Shown here in pieces: positions 33,666 to 41,236 of a stretch of DNA of 64,000 nt. The position numbers and the translations under genes were made by a program. This DNA comes from DASQBT01 sp963746955 (lineage in GTDB: Bacteria; Pseudomonadota; Gammaproteobacteria; Burkholderiales; Thiobacillaceae). Location of the stretch: the NCBI GenBank assembly GCA_963746955.1, contig CAVVDR010000023.1, positions 1 through 64,000 of the forward strand, written 5' to 3'. A model generated the notes under the pieces. It searched no databases, was not told where the DNA came from, and saw only the letters and a program-made list of their open reading frames with translations. How positions within the stretch are numbered: position 1 is the first letter of the stretch; each line of letters starts with the position of its first letter.

Positions 33666-33747
33666 TCCAATTCAAAATGGCCCATCAAGGGCCATCTTGA
33701 ATTGGAGCGGGCGAAGGGAGTCGAACCCTCGTCTCTAGCTTGGGAAG
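33666..33747. repeat. Right att direct repeat (82 bp), within the intact tRNA
   Basis: Identical to 17426-17507. It includes the palindrome 33667-33705 and the tRNA-Gly 3' half to the anticodon loop; the tRNA then continues normally. This is the end where integration rebuilt the target gene. Confidence 0.88.
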
Positions 33748-33776
33748 CTAGGGTAATGCCGTTATACGACGCCCGC
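33703..33776 (-). tRNA. tRNA-Gly(CCC), integration target
   Basis: A 74-nt gene with acceptor stem GCGGGCG/CGCCCGC, anticodon stem CTAGC/GCTAG around TTCCCAA (anticodon CCC), T arm GGTTCGACTCC and encoded CCA. The encoded CCA forms part of a 17-bp-arm palindrome just downstream. The 3' half is duplicated at the left end of the island. Confidence 0.96.
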
Positions 33777-33916
33777 GGCTGCTTCCAGGTTGCCCTGCAA
33801 CCTACCGGCACTGCTTCGGAAACTCTGGTTCCACATTGAGTTGTGCCCGCGTGGTAGACTGTTAGCCTCTTTGCGAGGCGGCAAGGCTTCGCATCTTACT
33901 TGAATTTCCAGTCCGG

Positions 33917-34126
33917 ATGAAGTCAATCAACCTCCTTATAAACGGCGAGCCGCGTGATTTCCCAACGCCGCTTAACGTCTCGGATCTGGTGGAAACGCTG
34001 GGATTTGCCGGCAAGCGGGTGGCGATCGAGCGCAACGGCGAAATCGTGCCGCGCAGCACGTATGGCAATACCGTCCTGCTGGATGGAGATCAACTGGAAA
34101 TCGTGGTGGCTGTGGGTGGGGGCTGA
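33917..34126 (+). CDS. thiS: Thiamine sulfur-carrier protein ThiS
   Basis: A 69-residue ubiquitin-fold protein ending in the required Gly-Gly (VAVGGG). Its thiocarboxylate donates sulfur to ThiG for the thiazole of thiamine. It lies 18 bases before thiG in the same transcript. I see no TPP riboswitch between the tRNA-Gly and thiS. Confidence 0.92.
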   Translation: MKSINLLINGEPRDFPTPLNVSDLVETLGFAGKRVAIERNGEIVPRSTYGNTVLLDGDQLEIVVAVGGG

Positions 34127-34144
34127 TTGTAAGTGGGTGAATGA

Positions 34145-34930
34145 ATGATGGATGGCTTGCAAATTGCGGGTAAGACCTATGGCTCCCGGCTGCTGGTGGG
34201 TACCGGCAAATACAGGGATTTTGATGAAACCCGGCTGGCGGTCGAGGCATCCGGCGCGGAGATCGTGACGGTTGCGATTCGCCGCACCAACATTGGCCAG
34301 GATCGGAACCAGCCCAGCCTGCTGGATGCGCTGCCCATGTCCAGATTTACCTACCTGCCCAACACCGCAGGCTGTTACAGCGCAGACGAGGCAATTCGCA
34401 CGCTCAGGCTGGCGCGCGAATTGCTGGATGGCCACAGCCTGGTCAAGCTCGAGGTTTTGGGCGACCCGCAGAGCCTGTACCCCAATGTGGTCGAAACCCT
34501 GAAGGCCGCGGAAGTGCTGGTGAAGGAGGGCTTTCAGGTGATGGTCTATACATCTGACGATCCCATCATCGCCAAACAGCTCGAAGACATTGGCTGCGTG
34601 GCGGTGATGCCGCTTGCCTCGCTGATCGGTTCCGGCATGGGCATACTCAATCCGTGGAACCTGCAGATCATCATCGAGCGCCTGACCGTGCCGGTGGTCG
34701 TCGATGCGGGGGTCGGCACGGCCTCCGATGCGGCCATCGCCATGGAACTGGGTTGCGATGCGGTGCTGATGAACACGGCCATTGCCGGGGCGCAAAATCC
34801 GGTACTGATGGCCGAGGCCATGAAGCAGGCGGTTGAGGCCGGTCGCAAGGCCTATCTGGCCGGACGCATGCCAAAGAAGATCTACAGCGCGAGCCCTTCC
34901 TCACCCTCCAGCGGCTTGATCGGTTCGTGA
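34145..34930 (+). CDS. thiG: Thiazole synthase
   Basis: A 261-residue (beta/alpha)8 enzyme. It joins 1-deoxy-xylulose 5-phosphate, the glycine-derived imine and the ThiS sulfur to form thiazole phosphate. Conserved parts are SRLLVGTGKY near the N-terminus, 'KLEVLGDPQSLYPN' (about residue 100), 'PLASLIGSGMGI' (about 158) and 'DAGVGTASDAAIAMELG' (about 185-201). The stop overlaps the trmB GTG start by four bases. Confidence 0.95.
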   Translation: MMDGLQIAGKTYGSRLLVGTGKYRDFDETRLAVEASGAEIVTVAIRRTNIGQDRNQPSLLDALPMSRFTYLPNTAGCYSADEAIRTLRLARELLDGHSLVKLEVLGDPQSLYPNVVETLKAAEVLVKEGFQVMVYTSDDPIIAKQLEDIGCVAVMPLASLIGSGMGILNPWNLQIIIERLTVPVVVDAGVGTASDAAIAMELGCDAVLMNTAIAGAQNPVLMAEAMKQAVEAGRKAYLAGRMPKKIYSASPSSPSSGLIGS

Positions 34931-35625
34931 CCGAGCAGAGCCGGGGGCATTATTGCCGGCGTCCGGTGCGAAGTTTTGTCCTGCGTCAGGGTCGCATGGG
35001 CAGCGGCCAACAGAAGGCGCTGGCTGAACTGGGGCCGCGTTTCGTCCTGCCCTATACCCCGACGCCTATCGACCTTGACCACGTGTTTGGCCGCATTGCC
35101 CCGCGAATTCTGGAAATCGGCTTTGGCATGGGGCAGACCACGGCGGAAATTGCGGCCGCCCATCCGGGTCAGGATTATCTGGGCGTGGAGGTGCATACGC
35201 CGGGCGTGGGGAGTCTGCTCAAACAGATCGGCGAGCGCGAACTGAACAATGTTCGAATCATTCAGCACGACGCGGTGGAAGTTCTCGCCAACATGATTCC
35301 GGATACTGCGCTGGCTGGCGCGCATGTTTACTTTCCCGACCCCTGGCCGAAGAAGCGGCACCACAAGCGGCGGCTGATCCAGCCCGACCTGGTTCACCTG
35401 CTCGCATGCAAACTTGCGCCCGGCGGCTGCCTTCATTGCGCCACCGACTGGGAAGACTATGCGATACAGATGCTGCAGGTCTTGTCTGCCGAACCGCTGC
35501 TGGCCAACACGGCGGAAAGCTATGCCCCGCGTCCGGAGTGGCGGCCACTCACCAGGTTCGAACAGAGGGGCCTGCGCCTTGGGCACGGCGTCTGGGATCT
35601 GTTGTTCAGGCGTATTGAGACCTAA
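34927..35625 (+). CDS. trmB: tRNA (guanine-N7-)-methyltransferase
   Basis: A 232-residue SAM-dependent enzyme that forms m7G46 in tRNA. The SAM site is 'LEIGFGMGQTTAEIAAAHP' (about residues 61-79). The family hallmark FPDPWPKKRHHKRRL (about 137-151) is intact. It starts at GTG, overlapping the thiG stop (GTGA), so translation is coupled. Confidence 0.95.
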   Translation: MTEQSRGHYCRRPVRSFVLRQGRMGSGQQKALAELGPRFVLPYTPTPIDLDHVFGRIAPRILEIGFGMGQTTAEIAAAHPGQDYLGVEVHTPGVGSLLKQIGERELNNVRIIQHDAVEVLANMIPDTALAGAHVYFPDPWPKKRHHKRRLIQPDLVHLLACKLAPGGCLHCATDWEDYAIQMLQVLSAEPLLANTAESYAPRPEWRPLTRFEQRGLRLGHGVWDLLFRRIET

Positions 35626-35646
35626 AGAAAAGCGCTGCCGCGCGAT

Positions 35647-35808
35647 GTGTTCCGCGCGCAACTTGATCCTGATGCCGTCTTGGAAGGGAATGGCATCGCC
35701 ATGGCGCCATTCGATGTCAAGTCCCGGTTTTACACCGCCGTGGCGGGTCTGGCGCGGATGAGCATAATCAAGGTCGTGGCAGACGATCCGTTTGGCGTGT
35801 CACGTTAA
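35647..35808 (+). pseudogene. Possible small ORF or gene remnant after trmB
   Basis: From GTG 35647, in frame with trmB, 53 codons read FRAQLDPDAVLEGNGIAMAP and then FDVKSRFYTAVAGLARMSII to a stop. The composition looks coding, but I do not recognise the family and no ribosome site is clear. It may be the tail of a lost gene. Confidence 0.3.
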
Positions 35809-35824
35809 ATCCCCGACGCTCCGG

Positions 35825-35880
35825 GCCGCCCTCTCGCCCTCTAAGCTCGCCCTCTAAGAGGGAGAGGGCAGGGTGAGGGG
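35825..35880. repeat. CCCTCT-type intergenic repeat
   Basis: Repeats of CGCCCTCTAAG and a GCCCTCTAAGAGGGAGAGGGC palindrome fill the gap before greB. This kind of purine/pyrimidine-biased intergenic repeat is common in GC-rich proteobacteria. It could also act as a weak two-way terminator between the convergent genes. Confidence 0.45.
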
Positions 35881-35881
35881 G

Positions 35882-36439
35882 TTAATCCAAGGCCTGATAA
35901 CGCACATTCACAATTTCGAGTTCCTTTTTGCCCACCGGGGTTTGCAGGATGACGAAATCCCCTTCGCGCGCCTTCAGCAGGGCCCGCGCCAGGGGAGCGA
36001 CCCAGGAAATGCGGTTCTTGGCAGGGTCGGTCTCGTCAAGGCCGACGATGGCGTAGGTTTCCTCCGTACCGGCGTCGCTTACGGTCACGGTGGCGCCAAA
36101 AAATACCTGGTCGGTTTCTTCGCGCTTGGCCGGGTCCACCACTTCCGCGTTGTCCAACCGCTTGGACAGGTAACGGATACGCCGGTCTATCTCGCGTAGG
36201 CGCTTCTTGCCGTAAATGTAATCACCGTTTTCCGAACGGTCGCCGTTGCTGGCTGCCCAGGCAATCGTATCCACCAGCTTGGGCCGTTCACCTTTCCACA
36301 ACTGGTCGAATTCAGCTTTCATCCGGGAGTAGCCGGCGGGGGTCATGTAGTTTTTGCCGCCGGGCGGCAGGGCGGGCAGGCCGTCGTCATCGTCCTCTTC
36401 GTCAGGGGCATCAGACTCTTTGACAAATGCCTTGTTCAT
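35882..36439 (-). CDS. greB: Transcription elongation factor GreB
   Basis: A 185-residue protein with an acidic N-terminal extension (about residues 8-25). The GreA/B coiled coil follows, with the tip acidic residues in NGDRSENGDYIYGKKRLREI (about 65-84), and then the FKBP-like C-terminal domain. The 'ENGDYIYGKKRLREID' signature marks GreB rather than GreA. It rescues backtracked RNA polymerase by RNA cleavage. It overlaps the upstream DUF2905 gene by four bases. Confidence 0.92.
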   Translation of the reverse strand: MNKAFVKESDAPDEEDDDDGLPALPPGGKNYMTPAGYSRMKAEFDQLWKGERPKLVDTIAWAASNGDRSENGDYIYGKKRLREIDRRIRYLSKRLDNAEVVDPAKREETDQVFFGATVTVSDAGTEETYAIVGLDETDPAKNRISWVAPLARALLKAREGDFVILQTPVGKKELEIVNVRYQALD

Positions 36440-36633
36440 TTAAGCAGTCCGAACAGGATGCTCAGGAAGATCGACAGCAGCACGCTGCTGGTGAAGGGGA
36501 AATAATAGGTGCGCCCCTTGCGCCGAAAGCGCAGATCGCCTGGCAGACGGCCGATTCCCGTGCGCCTGAGCAAGGGCGTCAGGAGGCCGAGCAGAAACAA
36601 TCCGAAAAGCAGAGTTAGAAGCCATTTCGCCAC
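36436..36633 (-). CDS. DUF2905 small membrane protein
   Basis: A 65-residue protein with two hydrophobic helices and the central 'GIGRLPGDLRFRRKGRTYYF' motif typical of DUF2905. Members are conserved small inner-membrane proteins of unknown role. It is translationally coupled to greB (ATGA overlap). Confidence 0.85.
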   Translation of the reverse strand: MAKWLLTLLFGLFLLGLLTPLLRRTGIGRLPGDLRFRRKGRTYYFPFTSSVLLSIFLSILFGLLK

Positions 36634-36730
36634 GATTGAATTTTAGTCGGTGTCGGCTGGATAGAATACGCCTTGCGCACTCCGCAAGGAACAAGACTGA
36701 GCGTTCTAAACAGGATGATCACAATAGCCC

Positions 36731-37489
36731 ATGACACTACCACCCCAGTTTGAACGGACCGGGATCCTGCTCAGCCAGAGTGAGCTGAGCAATCTGGCCA
36801 ACCGGCACGTGCTGGTCGCAGGGCTTGGCGGCGTGGGTTCCTACTGCGCCGAGGCGCTGGCGCGGGCTGGATTTGGGCGTCTTACGCTGATCGACCATGA
36901 CCTCGTGGCAGTTTCCAACATCAACCGCCAGCTCCCGGCCCTGCTCTCGACCGTGGGCCGACCGAAGATCGAATTGATGGCCGAGCGCATACGCGATATC
37001 AATCCGGAGTGCGGGCTTGCGCTTCATCGCGTGTTCATCGTGCCGGAAAATATCGGCGAGTTTGTGCCAGCCGGGGTGGATTACGTCATTGACTGCATCG
37101 ATTCGCTCAACTGCAAGGTGGCCTTGGTGGTTCATTGCCGACGCAATGGCATTCCGGTGGCGTCGAGCATGGGAGCCGGCAACAAGCTCGATCCCGCGCG
37201 CATTCGGCTGGCGGATATTTCCGCGACCCGGGTCTGTTCGCTCGCGGCGGTCATGCGCAAGCGGCTCAAGCGGCAGGGGATAGATCGCGGGGTGCTGACC
37301 GTGTTTTCCGATGAACCCGGGCGCCCACCCCGGGCACCGCAACCGGTCGAGGGGCGAGGACGCGCCCGTGCGGTGAATGGCACGATCAGCTACCTGCCGC
37401 CGTTGTTCGGCCTGATGCTGGCAGGCGAGGTGATCAGGAGACTGATGCAATCGGAACCGCAAGCTGGCATCGCGTCAGACGTTGGATAG
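36731..37489 (+). CDS. tcdA: tRNA threonylcarbamoyladenosine dehydratase
   Basis: A 252-residue E1-like (ThiF superfamily) enzyme. It cyclises t6A37 to ct6A in tRNA. The nucleotide-binding loop is VAGLGGVGSYCAEAL (about residues 29-43), with 'LIDHDLVAVSNINRQL' after it and 'DCIDSLNCKVAL' (about 120). The length and the SDEP/FSYLPP-like C-terminal part fit TcdA (CsdL) rather than ThiF or MoeB. Confidence 0.92.
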   Translation: MTLPPQFERTGILLSQSELSNLANRHVLVAGLGGVGSYCAEALARAGFGRLTLIDHDLVAVSNINRQLPALLSTVGRPKIELMAERIRDINPECGLALHRVFIVPENIGEFVPAGVDYVIDCIDSLNCKVALVVHCRRNGIPVASSMGAGNKLDPARIRLADISATRVCSLAAVMRKRLKRQGIDRGVLTVFSDEPGRPPRAPQPVEGRGRARAVNGTISYLPPLFGLMLAGEVIRRLMQSEPQAGIASDVG

Positions 37490-37497
37490 AAGTGCTG

Positions 37498-37701
37498 CTA
37501 CTTGTCTACTTGCTCTTCCATTTTCTTTTGCTCCTTGTCTGCGTCTTTCTGCATCTGACCTTCCAGGGCCTTGGCCTTGTCCAGTGCATTGCGCTGCGTC
37601 TCGAAAAGCTTGGGAACGGGCTCGGGTTTGGGCGGTTCGGGCGTTTTGCCGCAGGCACACAGGAGGGCCAGGGGCAGCAGGGTAAATACAGGCTTGCGCA
37701 T
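37498..37701 (-). CDS. Small lipoprotein
   Basis: A 67-residue protein with a lipoprotein signal (RKPVFTLLPLALLCAC; Cys at about 17 is the likely lipid site). A Pro-rich segment and a charged coiled coil rich in Lys, Glu and Gln follow. No enzyme domain is present. It sits one base after the stop of no partner on its own strand; the flavin-type gene (37703) lies immediately upstream. Function unknown. Confidence 0.65.
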   Translation of the reverse strand: MRKPVFTLLPLALLCACGKTPEPPKPEPVPKLFETQRNALDKAKALEGQMQKDADKEQKKMEEQVDK

Positions 37702-37702
37702 A

Positions 37703-38248
37703 TCAATCCTCCAATAATCCGGTTGCCATTCCATCAATACTGATTTGATTCTTGTCGCGCCAATAGTCAAGCAGGCCGGCGGGGCCTTTCTTTTCCGCCC
37801 AGCGCGCGAGGGTGTCCCGTTCGCCAGCGTAGTTCATCAGGGGCACCGCATAGCCGCATGAAGTTTGCACCGAATCGATGCCCATCACGATGATCTGACG
37901 TTCGCCCGGAAGGGAGGGAAATGCGCCGCACAAGGCGGCCCATTCGGCGTCCTGACGGCGTATGACGCGGCCGCGCCCATAAAGCCGCAGGATCAGCGGA
38001 TCGGCAGTGAAGCTGCAGAACATGATAGTGAAACGGCCGTTCTCGCGCAGGTGGGCGGCAGTTTCATTGCCGCTGCCGGTCAGGTCCAGGTACCCAACTT
38101 GCCTGGACGAGAAAATGCGAAAGCTGTCCATGCCCTTGGGCGACAGGTTGATGCGGCCCTGATGCGGCGCGGTGGCGGTGAAGAAAATTGGCTGAGCCCG
38201 GATGAAGCTCCGGTGCGAGTCCTCAAGTTCGGGATAGGTGCGCGCCAT
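37703..38248 (-). CDS. Pyridoxamine 5'-phosphate oxidase-family protein
   Basis: A 181-residue protein of the split-barrel flavin-binding family. Evidence is the N-terminal 'FFTATAPHQGRINLSPKGMD' strand pair and 'RENGRFTIMFCSFTADPLIL'. The C-terminal 'SCGYAVPLM' is typical of the group annotated as PNPOx-like oxidoreductases, distinct from PdxH. The start at 38248 overlaps the stop of the LON-domain gene, so translation is coupled. The substrate is unknown. Confidence 0.8.
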   Translation of the reverse strand: MARTYPELEDSHRSFIRAQPIFFTATAPHQGRINLSPKGMDSFRIFSSRQVGYLDLTGSGNETAAHLRENGRFTIMFCSFTADPLILRLYGRGRVIRRQDAEWAALCGAFPSLPGERQIIVMGIDSVQTSCGYAVPLMNYAGERDTLARWAEKKGPAGLLDYWRDKNQISIDGMATGLLED

Positions 38249-38838
38249 TAGAAGTTCCTGCTTCCCTGTTTGCGGAGAAATTCTGCCAGGATGCGCAGTC
38301 GGGTCAGGCTGTCGTTCATTTCCAGCAGGTTTTGCTTGATGCTCAATTTGAATGGCAGCACTTCGGCCAGACGAAATCCCACCCATACCGCGTCGTTGAA
38401 ACGGCGCTCCGGCCCAAAGTTCTTTTCACCGACGTCCTCGATGATCTGCTTCAACACATCCACGGCCAGGCGCAGGTCATCGGTGACAGTCATGGGTGGC
38501 TCCGGCTCGATATCGTCCACATCCGCCACGATCAGCCCATTGTGCTGAGGCCGCCATTTGCGCGCCACGTAGCGCTCCGCGCCTTCCACCAGCACGTGAA
38601 AGATGCCCGGCTGCGCCATCTCCCAGTGGCTGATGTGGGCCTGAGTACCGACTTCAAAGGGAGTGGCCGGTTCGCCCACTTCCTGACCGGCACGCAGCGC
38701 GCAAATGCCGAAGGAACTGTTGCGCGCCAGGCAGTCCTTCATCAATTCAAGATAGCGCTGCTCGAAGATTTTCAGCGGCAGGCGCCCGCCTGGAAACAGC
38801 ACGGTTTGCAGCGGGAAAAGCGGCAGGGAATAGCTCAC
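38248..38838 (-). CDS. LON substrate-binding-domain protein
   Basis: About 196 residues consisting of the Lon N-terminal (PUA-like) domain without the ATPase or protease. Signature: LPLFPLQTVLFPGGRLPLKI near the N-terminus, then 'IFEQRYLELMKDCL'. GTG 38838 was chosen because GGGGAC lies before it and it forms a GTGA overlap with ubiX; GTG 38850 is the alternative. Such proteins may bind substrates or peptides, and the role is unknown. Confidence 0.85.
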   Translation of the reverse strand: MSYSLPLFPLQTVLFPGGRLPLKIFEQRYLELMKDCLARNSSFGICALRAGQEVGEPATPFEVGTQAHISHWEMAQPGIFHVLVEGAERYVARKWRPQHNGLIVADVDDIEPEPPMTVTDDLRLAVDVLKQIIEDVGEKNFGPERRFNDAVWVGFRLAEVLPFKLSIKQNLLEMNDSLTRLRILAEFLRKQGSRNF

Positions 38839-39443
38839 TGGCGTCCCCACGCAGGCAGCAGATCATGCTTGATGCCCAATTGATCGAGGATGCGGGCGAC
38901 GATGAAATCAACGAGATCCTCAATGCTCGCCGGATGATGATAAAAGCCGGGATTGGCCGGCAGGATGACCGCATTCATGCGTGCGAGCTTGAGCATGTTT
39001 TCCAGATGCACGGCGGAAAACGGCGCTTCGCGCGGCACCAGAATGAGCTTGCGATTTTCCTTCAGCATGACGTCAGCGGCACGCTGGATGAGATTGTCCG
39101 ACAGCCCGTGGGCGATGGCCGCCAGGGTTCCCATGGAACAAGGACAAACCACCATGGCATCCACCTTGGCCGAGCCGGAGGCCAGCGGTGCGAACCAGTC
39201 ATCCCTGCCATAAACCCTCAGTTGCCCCGGCGCGGCGCGGTAGGTTTCTGCCAGTTGTCTTTCCAGATCAACTGGCCGGGCGGGCAGGGTCAAGTTGAGT
39301 TCCTGTTTGGCCACGATATGGGCCGCCTGCGAGGCGAGCAGATTTACCCGGCCTCCGGAACCCAACAGGCACTCAAGCAGGCGCAGTCCATAGGCCAGTC
39401 CGGATGCCCCGGTGAGGGCCAGGGTGATGGTGGGTTCAGGCAT
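38835..39443 (-). CDS. ubiX: Flavin prenyltransferase UbiX
   Basis: A 202-residue flavoprotein. It makes prenyl-FMN, the cofactor of UbiD decarboxylase in ubiquinone synthesis. Conserved stretches are LTGASGLAYGLRLLE (about residues 8-22), 'VVCPCSMGTLAAIAHGLSDN' (about 100-119) and 'REAPFSAVHLENMLKL' (about 140). It overlaps both the LON-domain gene and the upstream transporter gene by a few bases. Confidence 0.93.
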   Translation of the reverse strand: MPEPTITLALTGASGLAYGLRLLECLLGSGGRVNLLASQAAHIVAKQELNLTLPARPVDLERQLAETYRAAPGQLRVYGRDDWFAPLASGSAKVDAMVVCPCSMGTLAAIAHGLSDNLIQRAADVMLKENRKLILVPREAPFSAVHLENMLKLARMNAVILPANPGFYHHPASIEDLVDFIVARILDQLGIKHDLLPAWGRQ

Positions 39444-39984
39444 GCGCCGATTGTGCGACAGCTTGGGTTGGCGCGGCAATCAGGCGTGCGACTATCACGC
39501 CATTGGTGGTGCCGAATACCAGCGCTGCCACTGCAAAGAGCGGGGCAAGGCCAAGAATGGCACCGCCCGGCATCAGCCAGAACGCCGCGAGCGCCAGCTG
39601 GCCGCCGATGTGAAAGCCGGCGGCAATCAGGGAATGGGAAACCGGGCCGAACAAGGACCGAGGCAAACGAACCGCAATGAACAGACCCAGCAGACTTGCG
39701 AGCGAGCCGCTCAGGGAAAGCCAGAACCCGGGGGCAAGAAAGCTGCCCAGCAGCAGACTTCCGGCGAAAACCCGGATCAGGGCGACTGAAGCAGCGGTGC
39801 GCCACCCATATTGCAGCAAGGCCCACAGCACCACGATATTGGCCAAGCCGGGTTTGACTCCCGGAATCGGGCTGGGCAGGGCCGCTTCCGCCAGGCTAAG
39901 CCCAATGGCGAGTGCGGCGTATCCGGCGACACGTTTGTCTTGCTGGCTTACCGGCAGGGTGATGGAAGGGCGGTCGGGTTTCAT
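39436..39984 (-). CDS. Gx transporter family membrane protein
   Basis: A 182-residue protein with five to six hydrophobic helices, of the Gx transporter / 'heptaprenyl diphosphate synthase component I' family. The 'PSPIPGVKPGLANIVVLWAL' motif (about residues 37-56) is typical. Homologues sit beside NusG-domain-II proteins and flavin-linked genes, as here. The transported compound is not established. Its end overlaps ubiX by eight bases. Confidence 0.8.
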   Translation of the reverse strand: MKPDRPSITLPVSQQDKRVAGYAALAIGLSLAEAALPSPIPGVKPGLANIVVLWALLQYGWRTAASVALIRVFAGSLLLGSFLAPGFWLSLSGSLASLLGLFIAVRLPRSLFGPVSHSLIAAGFHIGGQLALAAFWLMPGGAILGLAPLFAVAALVFGTTNGVIVARLIAAPTQAVAQSAHA

Positions 39985-39986
39985 GT

Positions 39987-40355
39987 TCAGTAATTAAGCG
40001 AGTCATAGATACGGCTGGCGCCGGTGATTTCCACGCTCACCTGATTGGGCAGGCATAGAGCTGCCTGGCCGGCCTGGCTCAGCCAGCCTTGCTTGACGCA
40101 GAGCTGGCGCGGGCCGGGGTCGCGCAGTACGCGAACCCGGTGACGGGCGACTTCCACGCTGGTTTGTCCCAGGGGGCCCGGAACCAGGATGAGGCCATCG
40201 CGGGCAAGACTGATCTCGGCGAAGACCTTGCCGCCCGCACGTACGATTGCATGGTCGCCCCTGGGACCCCACCACGCGTGCAGCGCGAGCGCGCAGACCA
40301 GAAAACTGAAAAGGCCCAGCAAGGCCCAATCGCCAGGCTTGACGTAGGCGCTCAT
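39987..40355 (-). CDS. NusG domain II-containing protein
   Basis: A 122-residue protein with one N-terminal membrane helix (about residues 8-27) and a small beta domain. The core 'VEVARHRVRVLRDPGPRQLC' and CVKQGWLSQAGQAALCLPNQ is the NusG-domain-II pattern with paired Cys. It lies two bases before the Gx transporter gene and usually travels with it. The role is unknown, possibly linked to membrane redox or flavin transfer. Confidence 0.8.
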   Translation of the reverse strand: MSAYVKPGDWALLGLFSFLVCALALHAWWGPRGDHAIVRAGGKVFAEISLARDGLILVPGPLGQTSVEVARHRVRVLRDPGPRQLCVKQGWLSQAGQAALCLPNQVSVEITGASRIYDSLNY

Positions 40356-40378
40356 GCCAGTTCGCCGCGCTTGATTGC

Positions 40379-41215
40379 TCACGCCAGTTCGCGGTGGCGC
40401 ACCAGCACCTGCTCGCGATCCCGGAAGGCGGCTGCCAGGGACTCGGCGAAATACACTGAGCGGTGTTGGCCGCCGGTACAGCCTATGGCCACGGTGAGAT
40501 AGGCGCGGTGATCGCGGATGTAACAAGGCAGCCAGTTTTCGACAAAGGCGCGAATGTCCGCCAGCAGGGCCATGGCATTGGGGCTGGCCTCCAGAAATTC
40601 CTGGACCGGCGGGTCCTTGCCCGTAAGGGGCTTGAGTTCCGGCACGTAATGCGGGTTGGGCAGGCAGCGAATGTCAAAGACCAGATCTGCATCCAGCGGT
40701 ATGCCATGCTTGAAGCCGAAAGATTCAAACAGCAGGGTGATGCGCGAACGATCCTGCACGACCAGATCCTTGATCCAGATCCTCAGTGCACCCGGAGAAA
40801 GATCACTGGTGTCGATGCGGTGTGCCAGGGGCGTGATGTCCGACAGAAAATTGCGCTCCTGCTCGATCGCTTCGGGCAGGGAGACCTCGGCGCTGGACAG
40901 GGGATGGCGGCGGCGTGTTTCGGAAAACCGTTTGACCAGGGTGAGGTTCTTGGCTTCCAGAAAGATGACGCGCACATCCATGCCCTGATCCCTGAGAGCC
41001 TGGACAGTTGTCGGAAACTGGGAAAAATTCTGTCCGCTGCGAGCATCGACCGAAATGGCGACCTGGTCGCGGCCGGTTCGATGAAGGTGTTCAACGACTT
41101 CGTTTAGCAGGGCAACGGGAAGGTTGTCAATGCAGTAGTAACCCGCGTCTTCCAGTACGGCGATGGCAACGCTTTTGCCGGAGCCGGACAAACCGGAAAC
41201 CAGGATGACCTGCAT
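40379..41215 (-). CDS. rapZ: RNase adapter protein RapZ
   Basis: A 278-residue nucleotide-binding protein. The Walker A is VSGLSGSGKSVA (about residues 6-17), 'YYCIDNLPVALL' follows, and the C-terminal domain has 'VAIGCTGGQHRSVYFAESLA' (about 242-261). RapZ guides RNase E to the sRNA GlmZ in enterobacteria. In betaproteobacteria it sits, as here, with the nitrogen-PTS genes. It is downstream of hprK and ptsN on the same strand. Confidence 0.94.
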   Translation of the reverse strand: MQVILVSGLSGSGKSVAIAVLEDAGYYCIDNLPVALLNEVVEHLHRTGRDQVAISVDARSGQNFSQFPTTVQALRDQGMDVRVIFLEAKNLTLVKRFSETRRRHPLSSAEVSLPEAIEQERNFLSDITPLAHRIDTSDLSPGALRIWIKDLVVQDRSRITLLFESFGFKHGIPLDADLVFDIRCLPNPHYVPELKPLTGKDPPVQEFLEASPNAMALLADIRAFVENWLPCYIRDHRAYLTVAIGCTGGQHRSVYFAESLAAAFRDREQVLVRHRELA

Positions 41216-41236
41216 GTATGCCCCTCCTTGAGTACC

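Larger units (their letters stand above)
32587..33666. repeat. Right arm of the 1.08 kb inverted repeat
   Basis: Inverted near-copy of 21148-22223. Its outer end meets the right att repeat. It carries the second island tRNA-Gly (minus strand), the hairpin at 33300-33347 and the second copy of the 83-residue gene. Confidence 0.9.
17426..33747. mobile_element. Pipolin-like genomic island integrated at tRNA-Gly(CCC)
   Basis: A 16.3 kb segment bounded by an 82-bp identical direct repeat. The repeat covers the tRNA-Gly 3' half, from the anticodon loop to the 3' end, plus a 40-base palindrome. The intact tRNA is kept at the right end, and the island lies downstream of its 3' end, as is classic for tyrosine-recombinase islands. 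A tyrosine integrase and a family-B DNA polymerase gene lie inside. Both are broken by frameshifts and stops. PolB, tyrosine integrase and att repeats at a tRNA match the plan of pipolins. The remaining cargo is largely defence-like. The pipolin label is an inference; the island boundaries are seen directly. Confidence 0.75.

Noticed and set aside
17426..33747. CRISPR array or prophage structural genes in the island
   Set aside because: No regularly spaced repeats and no capsid, portal, terminase or tail genes are seen.
33447..33839. ORFs starting MERAKGIEPSSRAWEA near the tRNA-Gly genes
   Set aside because: These are translations across tRNA-Gly sequences; the peptide text is the tRNA itself read as codons, a known annotation artefact.
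33777..33916. TPP riboswitch before thiS
   Set aside because: The conserved CTGAGA and ACCTGATC-type elements are absent and the leader is short.
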